23,203 nt of DNA, taken from NCBI GenBank assembly GCA_030632465.1, contig DAOVUR010000003.1, positions 1-23,203 of the forward strand. The letters run 5' to 3'. This document shows positions 1 to 7,499 of this stretch, piece after piece (position 1 is the stretch's first letter; each line of letters starts with the position of its first letter). The DNA comes from a bacterium. Its GTDB lineage: Bacteria > Verrucomicrobiota > Kiritimatiellia > UBA8416 > CAMZLY01. The notes under the pieces were generated by a model that was not told the origin of the DNA, did no database searches, and was given only the letters and a program-made list of their open reading frames with translations. Made by a program: the position numbers and the translations under genes.

Positions 1-544
1 CGAAGGTGATTGCGTAGTTGTTGGCCATCATGAAGTCGACACCAGCACCTAGTGAGTAGATTAGCTCGGTGTATTCGGAGCTATAGTATAGGTAGTCTAC
101 TGTGCGGATGCCTGCACCTGCTAGTAGGAATGGCGAGATAGGATCTTCGGCTGGGAGTAGGCGGTGTTTGAAGTCAACTTTGCCGGTTTTCATGTCGGCT
201 TTTCCTGGGTAGTCAGCTTCTAGGAATTGACCGGTAAGGGCTACACTGGTGCTTCTGAGCATGTAGTATTTTACTCCTATTCCGATGTTCCAGTAGCTTG
301 AGCTTTCTCGGTAGTCGGAGGTTAGTTTGGCTAGTGAACCACCAAATAGGATGGACCATTTGTCGTTCTCTGCTGATGTTGTGACTTCGCCCCATAGTGA
401 GCCGCCAAGGGAGTCGGCGTTGTCGGAGCTGTTGCCTTCGAGCGATATTGTGTCGATCATGCGGGCGTCGCGGTCGATGGCTGGTGAAGTGATGACTAGG
501 GCGAGAAGGATAAGGGATGAAATAAGTGTGATCTTTTTGTACAT
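1..544 (-). CDS. Outer-membrane beta-barrel protein, 3' end outside window
   Basis: Read on the minus strand, an open frame starts at ATG 544 (AGGAG about 7 nt upstream) and stays open to position 1, so about 181 residues are visible and the C-terminus is missing. The protein begins MYKKITLISSLILLALVITS, a Sec signal peptide probably cleaved near SPA. What follows alternates polar and hydrophobic residues in short glycine- and tyrosine-rich strands (for example YWNIGIGVKYYM and PFLLAGAGIRTVDYLYY), typical of small porin-like barrels of the OmpA/OmpW-like 'outer membrane beta-barrel' class. I infer an outer-membrane location; no specific family or substrate can be named. It is transcribed in the same direction as guaA but is separated from it by about 600 bp of repeat-rich DNA, so it is probably a separate unit. 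Confidence 0.75.
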   Translation of the reverse strand, partial: MYKKITLISSLILLALVITSPAIDRDARMIDTISLEGNSSDNADSLGGSLWGEVTTSAENDKWSILFGGSLAKLTSDYRESSSYWNIGIGVKYYMLRSTSVALTGQFLEADYPGKADMKTGKVDFKHRLLPAEDPISPFLLAGAGIRTVDYLYYSSEYTELIYSLGAGVDFMMANNYAITF

Positions 545-744
545 ATCTATACTCCTGTTATTTAGGCTAATGTTTTGTAGTTGTGTATACCCTAAATTAT
601 GATGGGCTAGATGTCAATAGGTGATTTTTTGGAAAAAGGGAGCGGTGCGCTATTTGAAAATGGATCACTACGAAATGCGCGAAGGGCGCAAAACGGTGCG
701 CTTTTTTTTTGGGACAGAATCATGGGTGAGAGAATCATTTTTTT

Positions 745-834
745 GCGCTATGGTGCTGTGCGCTATGAGGGAAAGGTTTTACCACGAATTACACGAATTG
801 TACGAATTTGCTCTACGGTGCTGTGCGCTATGAA
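745..834. repeat. 25-bp direct repeat, 65-bp period
   Basis: Bases 745-769 and 810-834 are nearly the same. They share the 16-bp core GTGCTGTGCGCTATGA and differ at only a few positions in the flanks. The space between them contains the ACGAATT tandem array. Shorter relatives of the core (GGTGCGC) occur at about 644 and 694. The pattern suggests degenerate intergenic repeat DNA rather than a gene. Confidence 0.7.
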
Positions 835-869
835 GTTGACATGGATTTACAGGATTTACAGGATTAAAG
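784..869. repeat. Two 9-bp tandem arrays, ACGAATT and GGATTTACA
   Basis: Positions 784-810 contain three consecutive 9-mers sharing ACGAATT (followed by AC, GT and TG). Positions 843-869 contain three consecutive 9-mers, two identical (GGATTTACA) and one degenerate (GGATTAAAG). Both arrays have the same period, three codons. I recall motifs of this kind as scattered intergenic repeats in many bacterial genomes, often as this pair; that is memory, not a search. No coding role is supported. Confidence 0.7.
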
Positions 870-1030
870 CTTGGCGGCGGTAATGGCGTTTATTTGCTTG
901 TCTCGTAAACTTGACAATCAAATGCACGCCATGTAGTCAGGCCTGCGGCGCTAGCATATTTTTACTACTTACCTGCGTTACCTTATCATGGGATGGAGGA
1001 ACTCAATATACCCTTAAAATAACAAACAAG

Positions 1031-1144
1031 CGGAGGGGTATATCTCGTATGTAGACCTAGCTGGTGCAGCGACTTGTCCGCCGTAGCCTTTAGCGAAGGA
1101 GGAAGCGAAAGCAGCTCAAGTCAAATACGAGGTATATCCCGGAG
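1031..1144. repeat. Inverted-repeat element with 5-bp flanking direct repeats (MITE-like or terminator)
   Basis: A 15-bp inverted repeat (1036-1050 and 1125-1139) encloses about 74 bp. Thirteen of 15 positions are complementary and the other two become G-U pairs in RNA, so the transcript can pair fully. A nested stem GACTTG/CAAGTC (1071-1076, 1117-1122) lies inside. The outer arms are flanked by identical 5-bp sequences, CGGAG at 1031-1035 and 1140-1144, as expected of a target-site duplication. The element ends 2 bp from the guaA stop codon and could terminate guaA transcription, although it lacks the long T-run of a classic intrinsic terminator. It has no coding capacity. Confidence 0.6.
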
Positions 1145-1146
1145 CG

Positions 1147-2691
1147 CTACTCCCATTCGATTGTTGCTGGTGGTTTTGAGCTTATGTCGTAGACTACGCG
1201 GTTTATGCCGGAGACTTCGTTGATTATACGATTAGATATTTTCGCTAGGGTTTCGTATGGGATCTTGCACCAGTCGGCGGTCATGCCGTCCATGCTTTCT
1301 ACGATACGTAGTGCTACTACGTTTTCGTAGGTGCGGTTGTCGCCCATGACGCCTACGGTTTGGATTGGCAGAAGGACTGCGAATGATTGCCATATATCTT
1401 TGTAATCGTCGAGTTTTTCTACTTCTTCTTGTACGCGTTTGTCGGCTTCTTGTAGTAATTTAACTCTATCTTCTGTGATGTCGCCTAGGATACGAACGGC
1501 TAGACCTGGGCCTGGGAATGGTTGGCGATCGATCATTTCGTCTGGCATGCCTAGTTCGCGGCCTAGTGCGCGGACTTCGTCTTTGAATAGTTCGCGTACT
1601 GGTTCAATTAGTTTGAATTGCATGTCGTCAGGGAGACCGCCCACGTTGTGGTGGCTTTTGATTGTGACTGATGGTCCGCCTAGTGGCGAGACGCTTTCGA
1701 TGACATCTGGGTAGAGTGTGCCTTGTGCGAGGAATTTGACGTCTTCTAGTTCGCGTGCTTTTTCTGCGAATACATCTATAAAGGTTGAGCCGATAATTTT
1801 TCTTTTCTTTTCTGGGTCGACGACGCCTTTAAGGTTATCGAGGAATAGTTTGGCTGAGTGCGCGACGTGTAGGTCCATGCCGAATGCGCCGCTGAATGTT
1901 TTTTCTACTTGTTCAGCCTCGCCGCCACGTAGCAGTCCGTTATCTACGAAGATGCAGTGTAGTTTATCGCCGATGGCTTGTTGTAGTAGTACTGCAACAA
2001 CGGATGAGTCAACGCCGCCGCTAAGGCCGCAGATGACATGGTTGTCGCCAACTTTTTCTTTTATTGAGGCGATACTTTCTTTGATGAACTGCGCCATTTC
2101 CCATTCGCCGCTGCAGCCGCAGGTGTCGAAGACGAAGTTTTTAAGGATGGTTGTTCCTTTTGGTGTGTGTACTACTTCTGGGTGAAATTGTAGTCCGTAA
2201 ATTTTACGTTCTTCGTTTGCCATGGCGGCTATGGGGCATGTGTTTGTGTTGGCGATGGCTTCGAATCCTGCTGGCATGGATGCAACTTGGTCGCCGTGAC
2301 TCATCCATACGTTTAGGCTGGACGCTGTGTTTTTGAATAGTGATGTTTCGTTTGTTACAGAGATATCGGAGCTTCCGTATTCACGTGAATTTCCTGGTTT
2401 CACGGTGCCGTCTAGTAGCATAGTGGTCATCTGCATACCGTAGCAGATGCCGAGGATAGGGATGCCGAGATCGAAGATTGCTTTGTCGCATAGGGGTGCG
2501 CCGTCAGCGAAGACGCTGGCTGGGCCGCCGGAGAGGATTATGCCTGCAGGCTTGCGTGCGGCGAGTTCTTCTGCTGTGGTGTCGAACTTGATGAGTTCAG
2601 AGTAGACGTGTTGTTCGCGTATTCTGCGTGCGATCAGTTGGCTGTACTGTGAACCGAAATCTAAAATTGCTATCCAGTCGTGATGTTGCAT
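1147..2691 (-). CDS. guaA: GMP synthase (glutamine-hydrolysing)
   Basis: The enzyme converts XMP to GMP using ATP and glutamine, the last step of guanine nucleotide synthesis, in the cytoplasm. The 514-residue length is normal for the two-domain bacterial enzyme. The N-terminal class I glutamine amidotransferase domain (about 1-195) shows the nucleophile in GICYGMQ (Cys83) and the His/Glu partners in LQFHPE (His170, Glu172). The ATP pyrophosphatase domain starts at about 200, with its P-loop SGGVDSS at 224-230. The C-terminal dimerisation domain ends in PPATIEWE, the conserved family ending. The ATG at 2691 is preceded by AGGTAA about 9 nt upstream. The gene is divergent from the pilus-like operon and stands alone; no guaB is visible. 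An inverted-repeat element lies almost directly against its stop codon. Confidence 0.97.
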   Translation of the reverse strand: MQHHDWIAILDFGSQYSQLIARRIREQHVYSELIKFDTTAEELAARKPAGIILSGGPASVFADGAPLCDKAIFDLGIPILGICYGMQMTTMLLDGTVKPGNSREYGSSDISVTNETSLFKNTASSLNVWMSHGDQVASMPAGFEAIANTNTCPIAAMANEERKIYGLQFHPEVVHTPKGTTILKNFVFDTCGCSGEWEMAQFIKESIASIKEKVGDNHVICGLSGGVDSSVVAVLLQQAIGDKLHCIFVDNGLLRGGEAEQVEKTFSGAFGMDLHVAHSAKLFLDNLKGVVDPEKKRKIIGSTFIDVFAEKARELEDVKFLAQGTLYPDVIESVSPLGGPSVTIKSHHNVGGLPDDMQFKLIEPVRELFKDEVRALGRELGMPDEMIDRQPFPGPGLAVRILGDITEDRVKLLQEADKRVQEEVEKLDDYKDIWQSFAVLLPIQTVGVMGDNRTYENVVALRIVESMDGMTADWCKIPYETLAKISNRIINEVSGINRVVYDISSKPPATIEWE

Positions 2692-2921
2692 ATTTTGTAT
2701 TACCTATTTTTAAGTTATTCAAAAAGGGACGATAGCAAGTGATGCATGGTGATCGCAAGTTAAAATGTGTCAGACTATATTTTTAGCTGTTTTCGCCTTT
2801 AAATATATTTTCACTTTTCAGTCTTTTTCCTTTGATTTTTAAGGAATGGATAGTGTAAAGTCTAGGTATCTGTATGTATTAGCTTTTTATTGAGCACTGT
2901 TTTCTTGAGAAGGAGGGTGTA

Positions 2922-3548
2922 GTGAAACTTCGATTAGATTTTAGTAAGGTTCTTGTTGTATTGGTTTGTGGCGTGGTCTTATCTACTGGTGTAGCTGTTG
3001 CTCAGCAGGCGCGTGGCAGGGCTGGTATTTTGCGGGTGAGAAGTTTTGTCGGGGTCGGTAATAAGAATTTGGTAAGAACGCCTGAGTATAGAAGTAGTGT
3101 TGCGCGCAGCGCTAATCGGGCGCAGATGTGGCAGTGTTTGGCGATTAGTTATGATACGGCGCCTGAATGGATCGATGAGATCACTGTCCGTTATTATGCG
3201 ATGAGTTTGACAAAAGAGGCTGGGGCTGTGGCATATACGGTGTTTAAGACATCAGTGCGATATGCTGATATTAAGGCTGGAACTAAGCATTTAGGTGTTG
3301 CGTATCTGCATCCGAAAGCAATTGATCGTTATGGTGATGTGGTGGCTGTGGCTGTTGAAATCCTTAATCAGGGTGAAGTAATTGCTGAGCGTAGTGAGAT
3401 TAAGGGTAAGTCTATACCTCAAGATTGGTGGAAAAACGCAACTGTAATGGACAGCCCAAGTGTTAAGACTAAGGAAGGTTATCTACTTTCTAAGGGTGAT
3501 TCACCATTTGCACTTGTAAATATAGATGATTATGAGTTTGCAAGGTAG
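2922..3548 (+). CDS. Amuc_1102-like exported pilus-system protein
   Basis: A 208-residue protein starting at GTG 2922, chosen because a near-perfect AAGGAGG lies 5-6 nt upstream. A signal peptide is evident (hydrophobic core about 9-24, likely cleavage after AVA in VAVAQQA). The mature part has many predicted beta strands and no catalytic motif. It is the first gene of the pilus-like operon, the place held in Akkermansia by Amuc_1102, a small exported protein next to the PilM-like gene. The identification rests on position, size and fold character rather than on a remembered signature. The function is unknown: a periplasmic or surface accessory of the pilus-like complex is the likeliest role. 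The operon promoter should lie in the AT-rich 230 bp upstream, which is shared with divergent guaA; no clear consensus was found. Confidence 0.7.
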   Translation: MKLRLDFSKVLVVLVCGVVLSTGVAVAQQARGRAGILRVRSFVGVGNKNLVRTPEYRSSVARSANRAQMWQCLAISYDTAPEWIDEITVRYYAMSLTKEAGAVAYTVFKTSVRYADIKAGTKHLGVAYLHPKAIDRYGDVVAVAVEILNQGEVIAERSEIKGKSIPQDWWKNATVMDSPSVKTKEGYLLSKGDSPFALVNIDDYEFAR

Positions 3549-3604
3549 GGGCTATTTAGGTTATAACGTCCGAGATAGATTAAATGATTTAAGCAGGAAT
3601 TATA

Positions 3605-5251
3605 ATGGCATTGTTTGATAAGAACAGAATATTAGCATTAGATGTTGGTGCAAGTAAGGTTGTACTTGCTGAGTATCGTGTTGTATCTGGCGTACCTGAA
3701 TTGGTGAATTATGGTATTGAGCAGCTTGGTGTGCGTCCTGACGAGGAGACTGATTCTTCGGCATATATAGTTTCTGCTATTCGTGACATTATGCGTAATT
3801 GTGGTATCAAGCCTGGGCCTGTGCTGATTACGATCTCTGGGCAGGCTGTATTTCCGCGTTATGTTAAGTTGCCGCCTGTTAAGCGTGATAAGATCATGCA
3901 GATTGTTAATTATGAAGCGGAGCAGAATGTTCCTTTTCCTATTAATGAGGTTGTTTGGGATTATCAGTTGATCTCTGGTGATCAGGGTGATGAGCTTAAC
4001 GTCATGTTGGTTGCGGTTAAAACTGATCGAGTCACAACGTTAACCGACTGTGTAATAGCTGCTGGTCTTGATCCTGAGATTGTTGATGTTGCGCCGATGG
4101 CTATTTATAATACGGTTCGTTACAGTCATCCGCACCTAGAAGGATGTACGATGGTGCTTGATGTAGGTGCGCGCTCGTCGAATGTGATTTTTGTTGAGGA
4201 AAACCGTATTTTTAGTCGAAGTATCCCAGTAGCTGGTAATACTATTACGCAGGCTGTGATGAAGGAGTTTGATGTATCGTTTGCGGAGGCCGAAGAGCTT
4301 AAGCTGGAGCATGCGTTTGTAGCTTTTGGTGGTGTATATGCTGGGCCGGAAGATGATATTGCGGATAGGATTTCTAAGATAGTTCGGACTGTTGTTGCGA
4401 GACTGCATGCGGAGGTTAATAGATCCATCAATTTTTATCGTAGTCAGCATAGTGGTAGTTCGCCCAATGTTGTGCTCTTGACGGGTGGTTCATCTACAAT
4501 TCCGCATATGGACACGTTTTTCCGTGAAAAGCTTAAGGTACAGGTGGATTATCTTAATCCGTTTGAGAATATTACTGTATCTGAGTCTATAGATGGTGAA
4601 GCGATAAGTAGAGATGCTTTCTTTATGGGTGAGGTTACAGGTCTTGCGTTACGTAAAGCATTGGTATGCCCTGTTGAGATCAACCTGATGCCGCTGCATA
4701 TTGTTAAGAAGAAGATATTTAAGAAGCGTCAGCCATACTTTGGTGTTGCTGCGATAGCATTAGTGTTGATTATGCTCTGCTGGTGGGGTTATTTCCACCG
4801 TATGAGTGCATCACTTGTCCAGCAGACGGCTGCTACGAAAAAGATTGTTACGGAATTAAGTGGTTTGTCTCGTAGTCTTAATAAGGTGATGAAGAGCAAG
4901 GGTAATGAAGAAGAGCGTGTTGGGCGTGTCGTCTCTTTTGTGTCACAACGTACCAGTTGGCTACATATCTTGGATGAAATTCACGGGAGTATGCTTGATG
5001 GGATGTGGCTTGTATCGTTTTCCCCTAAAGAAGAGGGTGGTGTTGTAAAGTATATTGAGATTAGGGGTAAAGGCTTTACTGACGAGGTGAAAGACGGAAG
5101 TGCTGTTGAGGCGTTAAGGGATAGATTGATAGCTTCTCCTTATTTTACAGCAAAAACGGGGATTAAGCGTCTGCCGGGTGTTAGGCCGGGTGATTATATT
5201 CTTGAATTTACGATGTGGGTATATCTAGAGGCTCCTGTAGCGGCAAAGTAG
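3605..5251 (+). CDS. pilM: PilM-PilN fusion (Amuc_1101-like pilus complex protein)
   Basis: Residues 1-350 are an actin-like PilM ATPase. Phosphate-binding loops are seen at LALDVGASKVV (10-20) and MVLDVGARSSNV (183-194), and an adenosine-site loop at VVLLTGGSS (289-297). Residues 358-363 read EINLMP, matching the INLLP peptide by which the separate protein PilN docks onto PilM in type IV pilus systems. A basic stretch, one membrane segment (about 378-396) and a 150-residue periplasmic domain with a coiled start follow, which is PilN architecture. I therefore read this as PilM and PilN joined in one chain, explaining why no separate pilN exists here. The cytoplasmic ATPase would be fixed to the inner membrane. 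ATG 3605 has AGGAA about 5 nt upstream. The gene is second in the operon and matches Amuc_1101 in order and type. Confidence 0.88.
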   Translation: MALFDKNRILALDVGASKVVLAEYRVVSGVPELVNYGIEQLGVRPDEETDSSAYIVSAIRDIMRNCGIKPGPVLITISGQAVFPRYVKLPPVKRDKIMQIVNYEAEQNVPFPINEVVWDYQLISGDQGDELNVMLVAVKTDRVTTLTDCVIAAGLDPEIVDVAPMAIYNTVRYSHPHLEGCTMVLDVGARSSNVIFVEENRIFSRSIPVAGNTITQAVMKEFDVSFAEAEELKLEHAFVAFGGVYAGPEDDIADRISKIVRTVVARLHAEVNRSINFYRSQHSGSSPNVVLLTGGSSTIPHMDTFFREKLKVQVDYLNPFENITVSESIDGEAISRDAFFMGEVTGLALRKALVCPVEINLMPLHIVKKKIFKKRQPYFGVAAIALVLIMLCWWGYFHRMSASLVQQTAATKKIVTELSGLSRSLNKVMKSKGNEEERVGRVVSFVSQRTSWLHILDEIHGSMLDGMWLVSFSPKEEGGVVKYIEIRGKGFTDEVKDGSAVEALRDRLIASPYFTAKTGIKRLPGVRPGDYILEFTMWVYLEAPVAAK

Positions 5252-5285
5252 TCAAAGGACTTAACTGTATAGGCAATAAAGTATA

Positions 5286-6290
5286 ATGAATTTAAAGAAA
5301 AAAATATTATTTGTGGTATTACTGCTAATGTTTGCAGCACTGATAGGTGTGCCTGCGTTTTTGATGATCCAAGGAATAAAGCAGTTTAATGGTGCTAAAA
5401 ATGAATTAGGTGGTTCTGTTAATCAGCTGTTGGTCTTTTATAAAAAGAATCCTTTCCCATCGGAGGATAACATTAAGGCTGAGAAGGATAATCTATTAGC
5501 GATACAGAGCTGGTTTGAAAAGTTAGTTGATATTGTTACTGCTGGTCAGATTGAAAGGCGTGACTCGACACCATCAAGTTTTTTGACAAAATATAACGAA
5601 ATACGTTATAAGATAATCAATAAATCAAATAAATCTATAGATGCTGATAGTTCGTTTGGCTTTGCTCGTTATGCTGAGGGTTCACTACCTGTTGCGGTTG
5701 ATGTGCCGAGATTGATGCAGCAGATGTTGATTACTGAGCGTTTAGCGACTATCTTGATCGATTCATCCGTAAAAAAGATCAATAAAATTGAACGTGATGA
5801 ATTTGATAGTACGAGTTCGGCTACGGCTTCGACAAGAACGACGTCGACATCTCGACGTGGGGGACGGCGTGGTAGTTCGACTACTACCGTCAAGAAGAAA
5901 GAAAATAACATAAAGCCTATACGTATTAAGGCAGATGCATATGAGATTCAATCGTTTGCGTTAGAGTTTGTTGCTAAAGAGGGTGTTATTTTAGATGTCT
6001 TAAATCGTTTAGCGAAAGATGATCTTTTTATTGTTGTTACTGGGGTTGAGTTTACTAAAGATGTTGCAGACTTAAAGATGCCTGGGGTGGATCTGCCTGA
6101 AGATAGTGAAAAATCGGAATCAGAGGGTGATGTTGTTCCTAAGGAGATTGTTAAGAGTTTAGAGAAAACTAGAGAGCAGCGTCGAGTTAGTGGGCCTAAT
6201 GTGGATACGGCAATGACTGTTCGTGTTGATCTGGATGTATATACATTTTTTATACATAAGGTGAAGGATCCTGCAAGGATATCTGAGTGA
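5286..6290 (+). CDS. Amuc_1100-like (PilO-position) inner-membrane pilus protein
   Basis: A 334-residue bitopic protein: a short basic N-terminus, one membrane segment (about 7-29), then a periplasmic domain with a helical first half containing NPFPSEDN (55-62) and an alpha/beta second half. Length, topology, this motif and the position after the PilM-like gene match Amuc_1100, the Akkermansia pilus-associated protein known for host immune effects. In canonical pilMNOPQ order this is the PilO slot, so an alignment-complex scaffold is a fair inference. Between the halves lies a low-complexity Ser/Thr/Arg/Gly linker (about 174-206) that looks unstructured and lineage-specific. The start lacks a strong Shine-Dalgarno sequence (AGG about 12 nt upstream), and translation may be helped by coupling to the upstream gene 34 nt away. 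Confidence 0.82.
   Translation: MNLKKKILFVVLLLMFAALIGVPAFLMIQGIKQFNGAKNELGGSVNQLLVFYKKNPFPSEDNIKAEKDNLLAIQSWFEKLVDIVTAGQIERRDSTPSSFLTKYNEIRYKIINKSNKSIDADSSFGFARYAEGSLPVAVDVPRLMQQMLITERLATILIDSSVKKINKIERDEFDSTSSATASTRTTSTSRRGGRRGSSTTTVKKKENNIKPIRIKADAYEIQSFALEFVAKEGVILDVLNRLAKDDLFIVVTGVEFTKDVADLKMPGVDLPEDSEKSESEGDVVPKEIVKSLEKTREQRRVSGPNVDTAMTVRVDLDVYTFFIHKVKDPARISE
5841..5858 (+). repeat. Perfect 7-bp hairpin inside the linker-coding segment
   Basis: ACGTCGA (5841-5847) and TCGACGT (5852-5858) are perfect inverted repeats around a 4-nt loop. They lie in the Ser/Thr/Arg linker codons of the Amuc_1100-like gene. In mRNA this would form a compact stem-loop. A role is not shown; it may simply reflect the repetitive codons of the linker. 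Confidence 0.5.
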
Positions 6291-6325
6291 TATGTTGAGT
6301 TAGGTATAAAATAAGATTATTGAAT

Positions 6326-7402
6326 ATGAATAATAGTGGTGTAAAGAATTTTGGTGGATTGCTAAGGCAGAACTATGACAAGGTTATTGTTGTGGTCATG
6401 CTGATAGGTTTGGTGTTTTCATTGCTATATCTTGCTGTTAAAATCGGCATGATTCGCAAGGTTCAGGAACAGCATCAGCAGAAGATGAATAGTTATCAGG
6501 CTGACTATCTGAATGCAGCGTTACTTGATAACCAACCGTATGAGCAAGCAGTGGATGAATTAAATAATCCTTTTCAGCTTTCTGTCTGGAGTAATGCAGT
6601 TTTTATTCCTCAGGATCGTGTATGGTGTATCGATTGCCGCATGCCTATTCATTATGCTGCTGAGCGATGCACGTTTTGTACTGCAAAACAGCCAATTCTT
6701 CGTGATATAGATCCGCTATGGGATACTGATAAAGATGGCATTCCTGATTTGTGGGAAATTTTGAATAAGATGGATCCAACAGACCCAACAGATATTCACA
6801 ATGATAATGATGGAGATGGTTTTATCAATATTGTTGAATTTAATGCTGACCCTCAGACTGAGAAGAAAGATTTAGACAAGAAGCATGGGACAGGGATTAA
6901 TGATCCTGCAGACTTTCCGCCACCAATTAATCTTCTAGTTGTTGAAAGTATAGGTGGAATACCGTTTAACTTAAGGTTCAAGGCTAAATCAACAATGCCT
7001 GACGGCTCACTTAAGTTTCAGATCAACTTAAGGGGAAACAAGACTGTAATGGCCAAGCTAGGTGATACTATTCAGGGCTTCAAGCTTATCGATTATAAAG
7101 AGATAATAGTTAAAGAAGACACGGGGACGATGGTTAAAAGAGTGGACAAGTCTGTCTTAACTATGCAGCGCGGTAAGAAGAATATTCCGTTGGTAAAAAA
7201 TGAGCGTGTTCCATATACGGAACATACCGCAAAACTCAAGTTTACACTTGATGATACTGTTTACCCCGTTAAGCCGGGAACAGTGTTTGATCTCAAAGGT
7301 AGTAAATACAGGGTAAAGAGTATTGACAATGTTAAGACAAATGTAGTAATAATACGGGTCAAAGACAACAAAGAGATTGTTTTGGGAGCAAGTTTAAAAT
7401 AA
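6326..7402 (+). CDS. Amuc_1099-like (PilP-position) protein with zinc ribbon and Ca-binding loops
   Basis: A 358-residue inner-membrane protein in the place of Amuc_1099, between the Amuc_1100-like gene and the secretin. A membrane segment lies at about 19-40. Two CxxC pairs at Cys101/Cys104 and Cys115/Cys118 form a likely zinc ribbon. Two acidic loops, DTDKDGIPDLWE (133-144) and NDGDGFINIVEF (161-172), resemble thrombospondin type 3/EF-hand calcium sites. The C-terminal 150 residues are beta-rich; segments such as FDLKGSKYRVKSI recall the PilP/GspC homology region that binds secretin N-domains. I infer it links the inner-membrane complex to the secretin. An in-frame TTG at 6320 also exists, but ATG 6326 is preferred; neither has a strong ribosome-binding site. 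The gap to the preceding gene is 35 nt. Confidence 0.8.
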   Translation: MNNSGVKNFGGLLRQNYDKVIVVVMLIGLVFSLLYLAVKIGMIRKVQEQHQQKMNSYQADYLNAALLDNQPYEQAVDELNNPFQLSVWSNAVFIPQDRVWCIDCRMPIHYAAERCTFCTAKQPILRDIDPLWDTDKDGIPDLWEILNKMDPTDPTDIHNDNDGDGFINIVEFNADPQTEKKDLDKKHGTGINDPADFPPPINLLVVESIGGIPFNLRFKAKSTMPDGSLKFQINLRGNKTVMAKLGDTIQGFKLIDYKEIIVKEDTGTMVKRVDKSVLTMQRGKKNIPLVKNERVPYTEHTAKLKFTLDDTVYPVKPGTVFDLKGSKYRVKSIDNVKTNVVIIRVKDNKEIVLGASLK

Positions 7403-7499
7403 AAATTTTGGTATTTGTAAGAGCGGTAAGCAGTGCTTACTGGTTCTCTGTTTTGGTGTATATTAAATGAAAAATAAAAGATTAAGGAGATTCTCCACA

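Larger units (their letters stand above)
545..1030. other. Gene-free, repeat-bearing intergenic region
   Basis: No convincing gene is present. The short open frames here are made of repeats and lack ribosome-binding sites. The stretch holds three 9-bp units with the core ACGAATT (784-810), three 9-bp units with the core GGATTTACA (843-869), a 25-bp direct repeat with 65-bp period (745-769 and 810-834), and several GGTGCGC motifs (near 644 and 694). The first part (545-600) must contain the promoter of the minus-strand barrel gene, but no clear -35/-10 pair could be picked out. The last 150 bases show nothing recognisable. Confidence 0.6.

Noticed and set aside
611..883. 90-residue open frame on the plus strand
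   Set aside because: It is translated repeat DNA (RITRIVRI, YRIYRI), overlaps another frame, has no convincing ribosome-binding site and matches no known protein pattern.
1031..1144. Integron attC site
   Set aside because: The inverted repeat suggested it, but the core-site sequences expected of attC are missing and no integrase or gene cassettes are present.
1718..2185. 155-residue open frame opposite guaA
   Set aside because: A Ser/Thr/Pro/Arg-rich antisense shadow of the guaA coding sequence, produced by its codon bias.
7467..7499. Eleven-residue extension of the secretin
   Set aside because: No ribosome-binding site precedes ATG 7467, while ATG 7500 has AAGGAG and gives a normal signal peptide.
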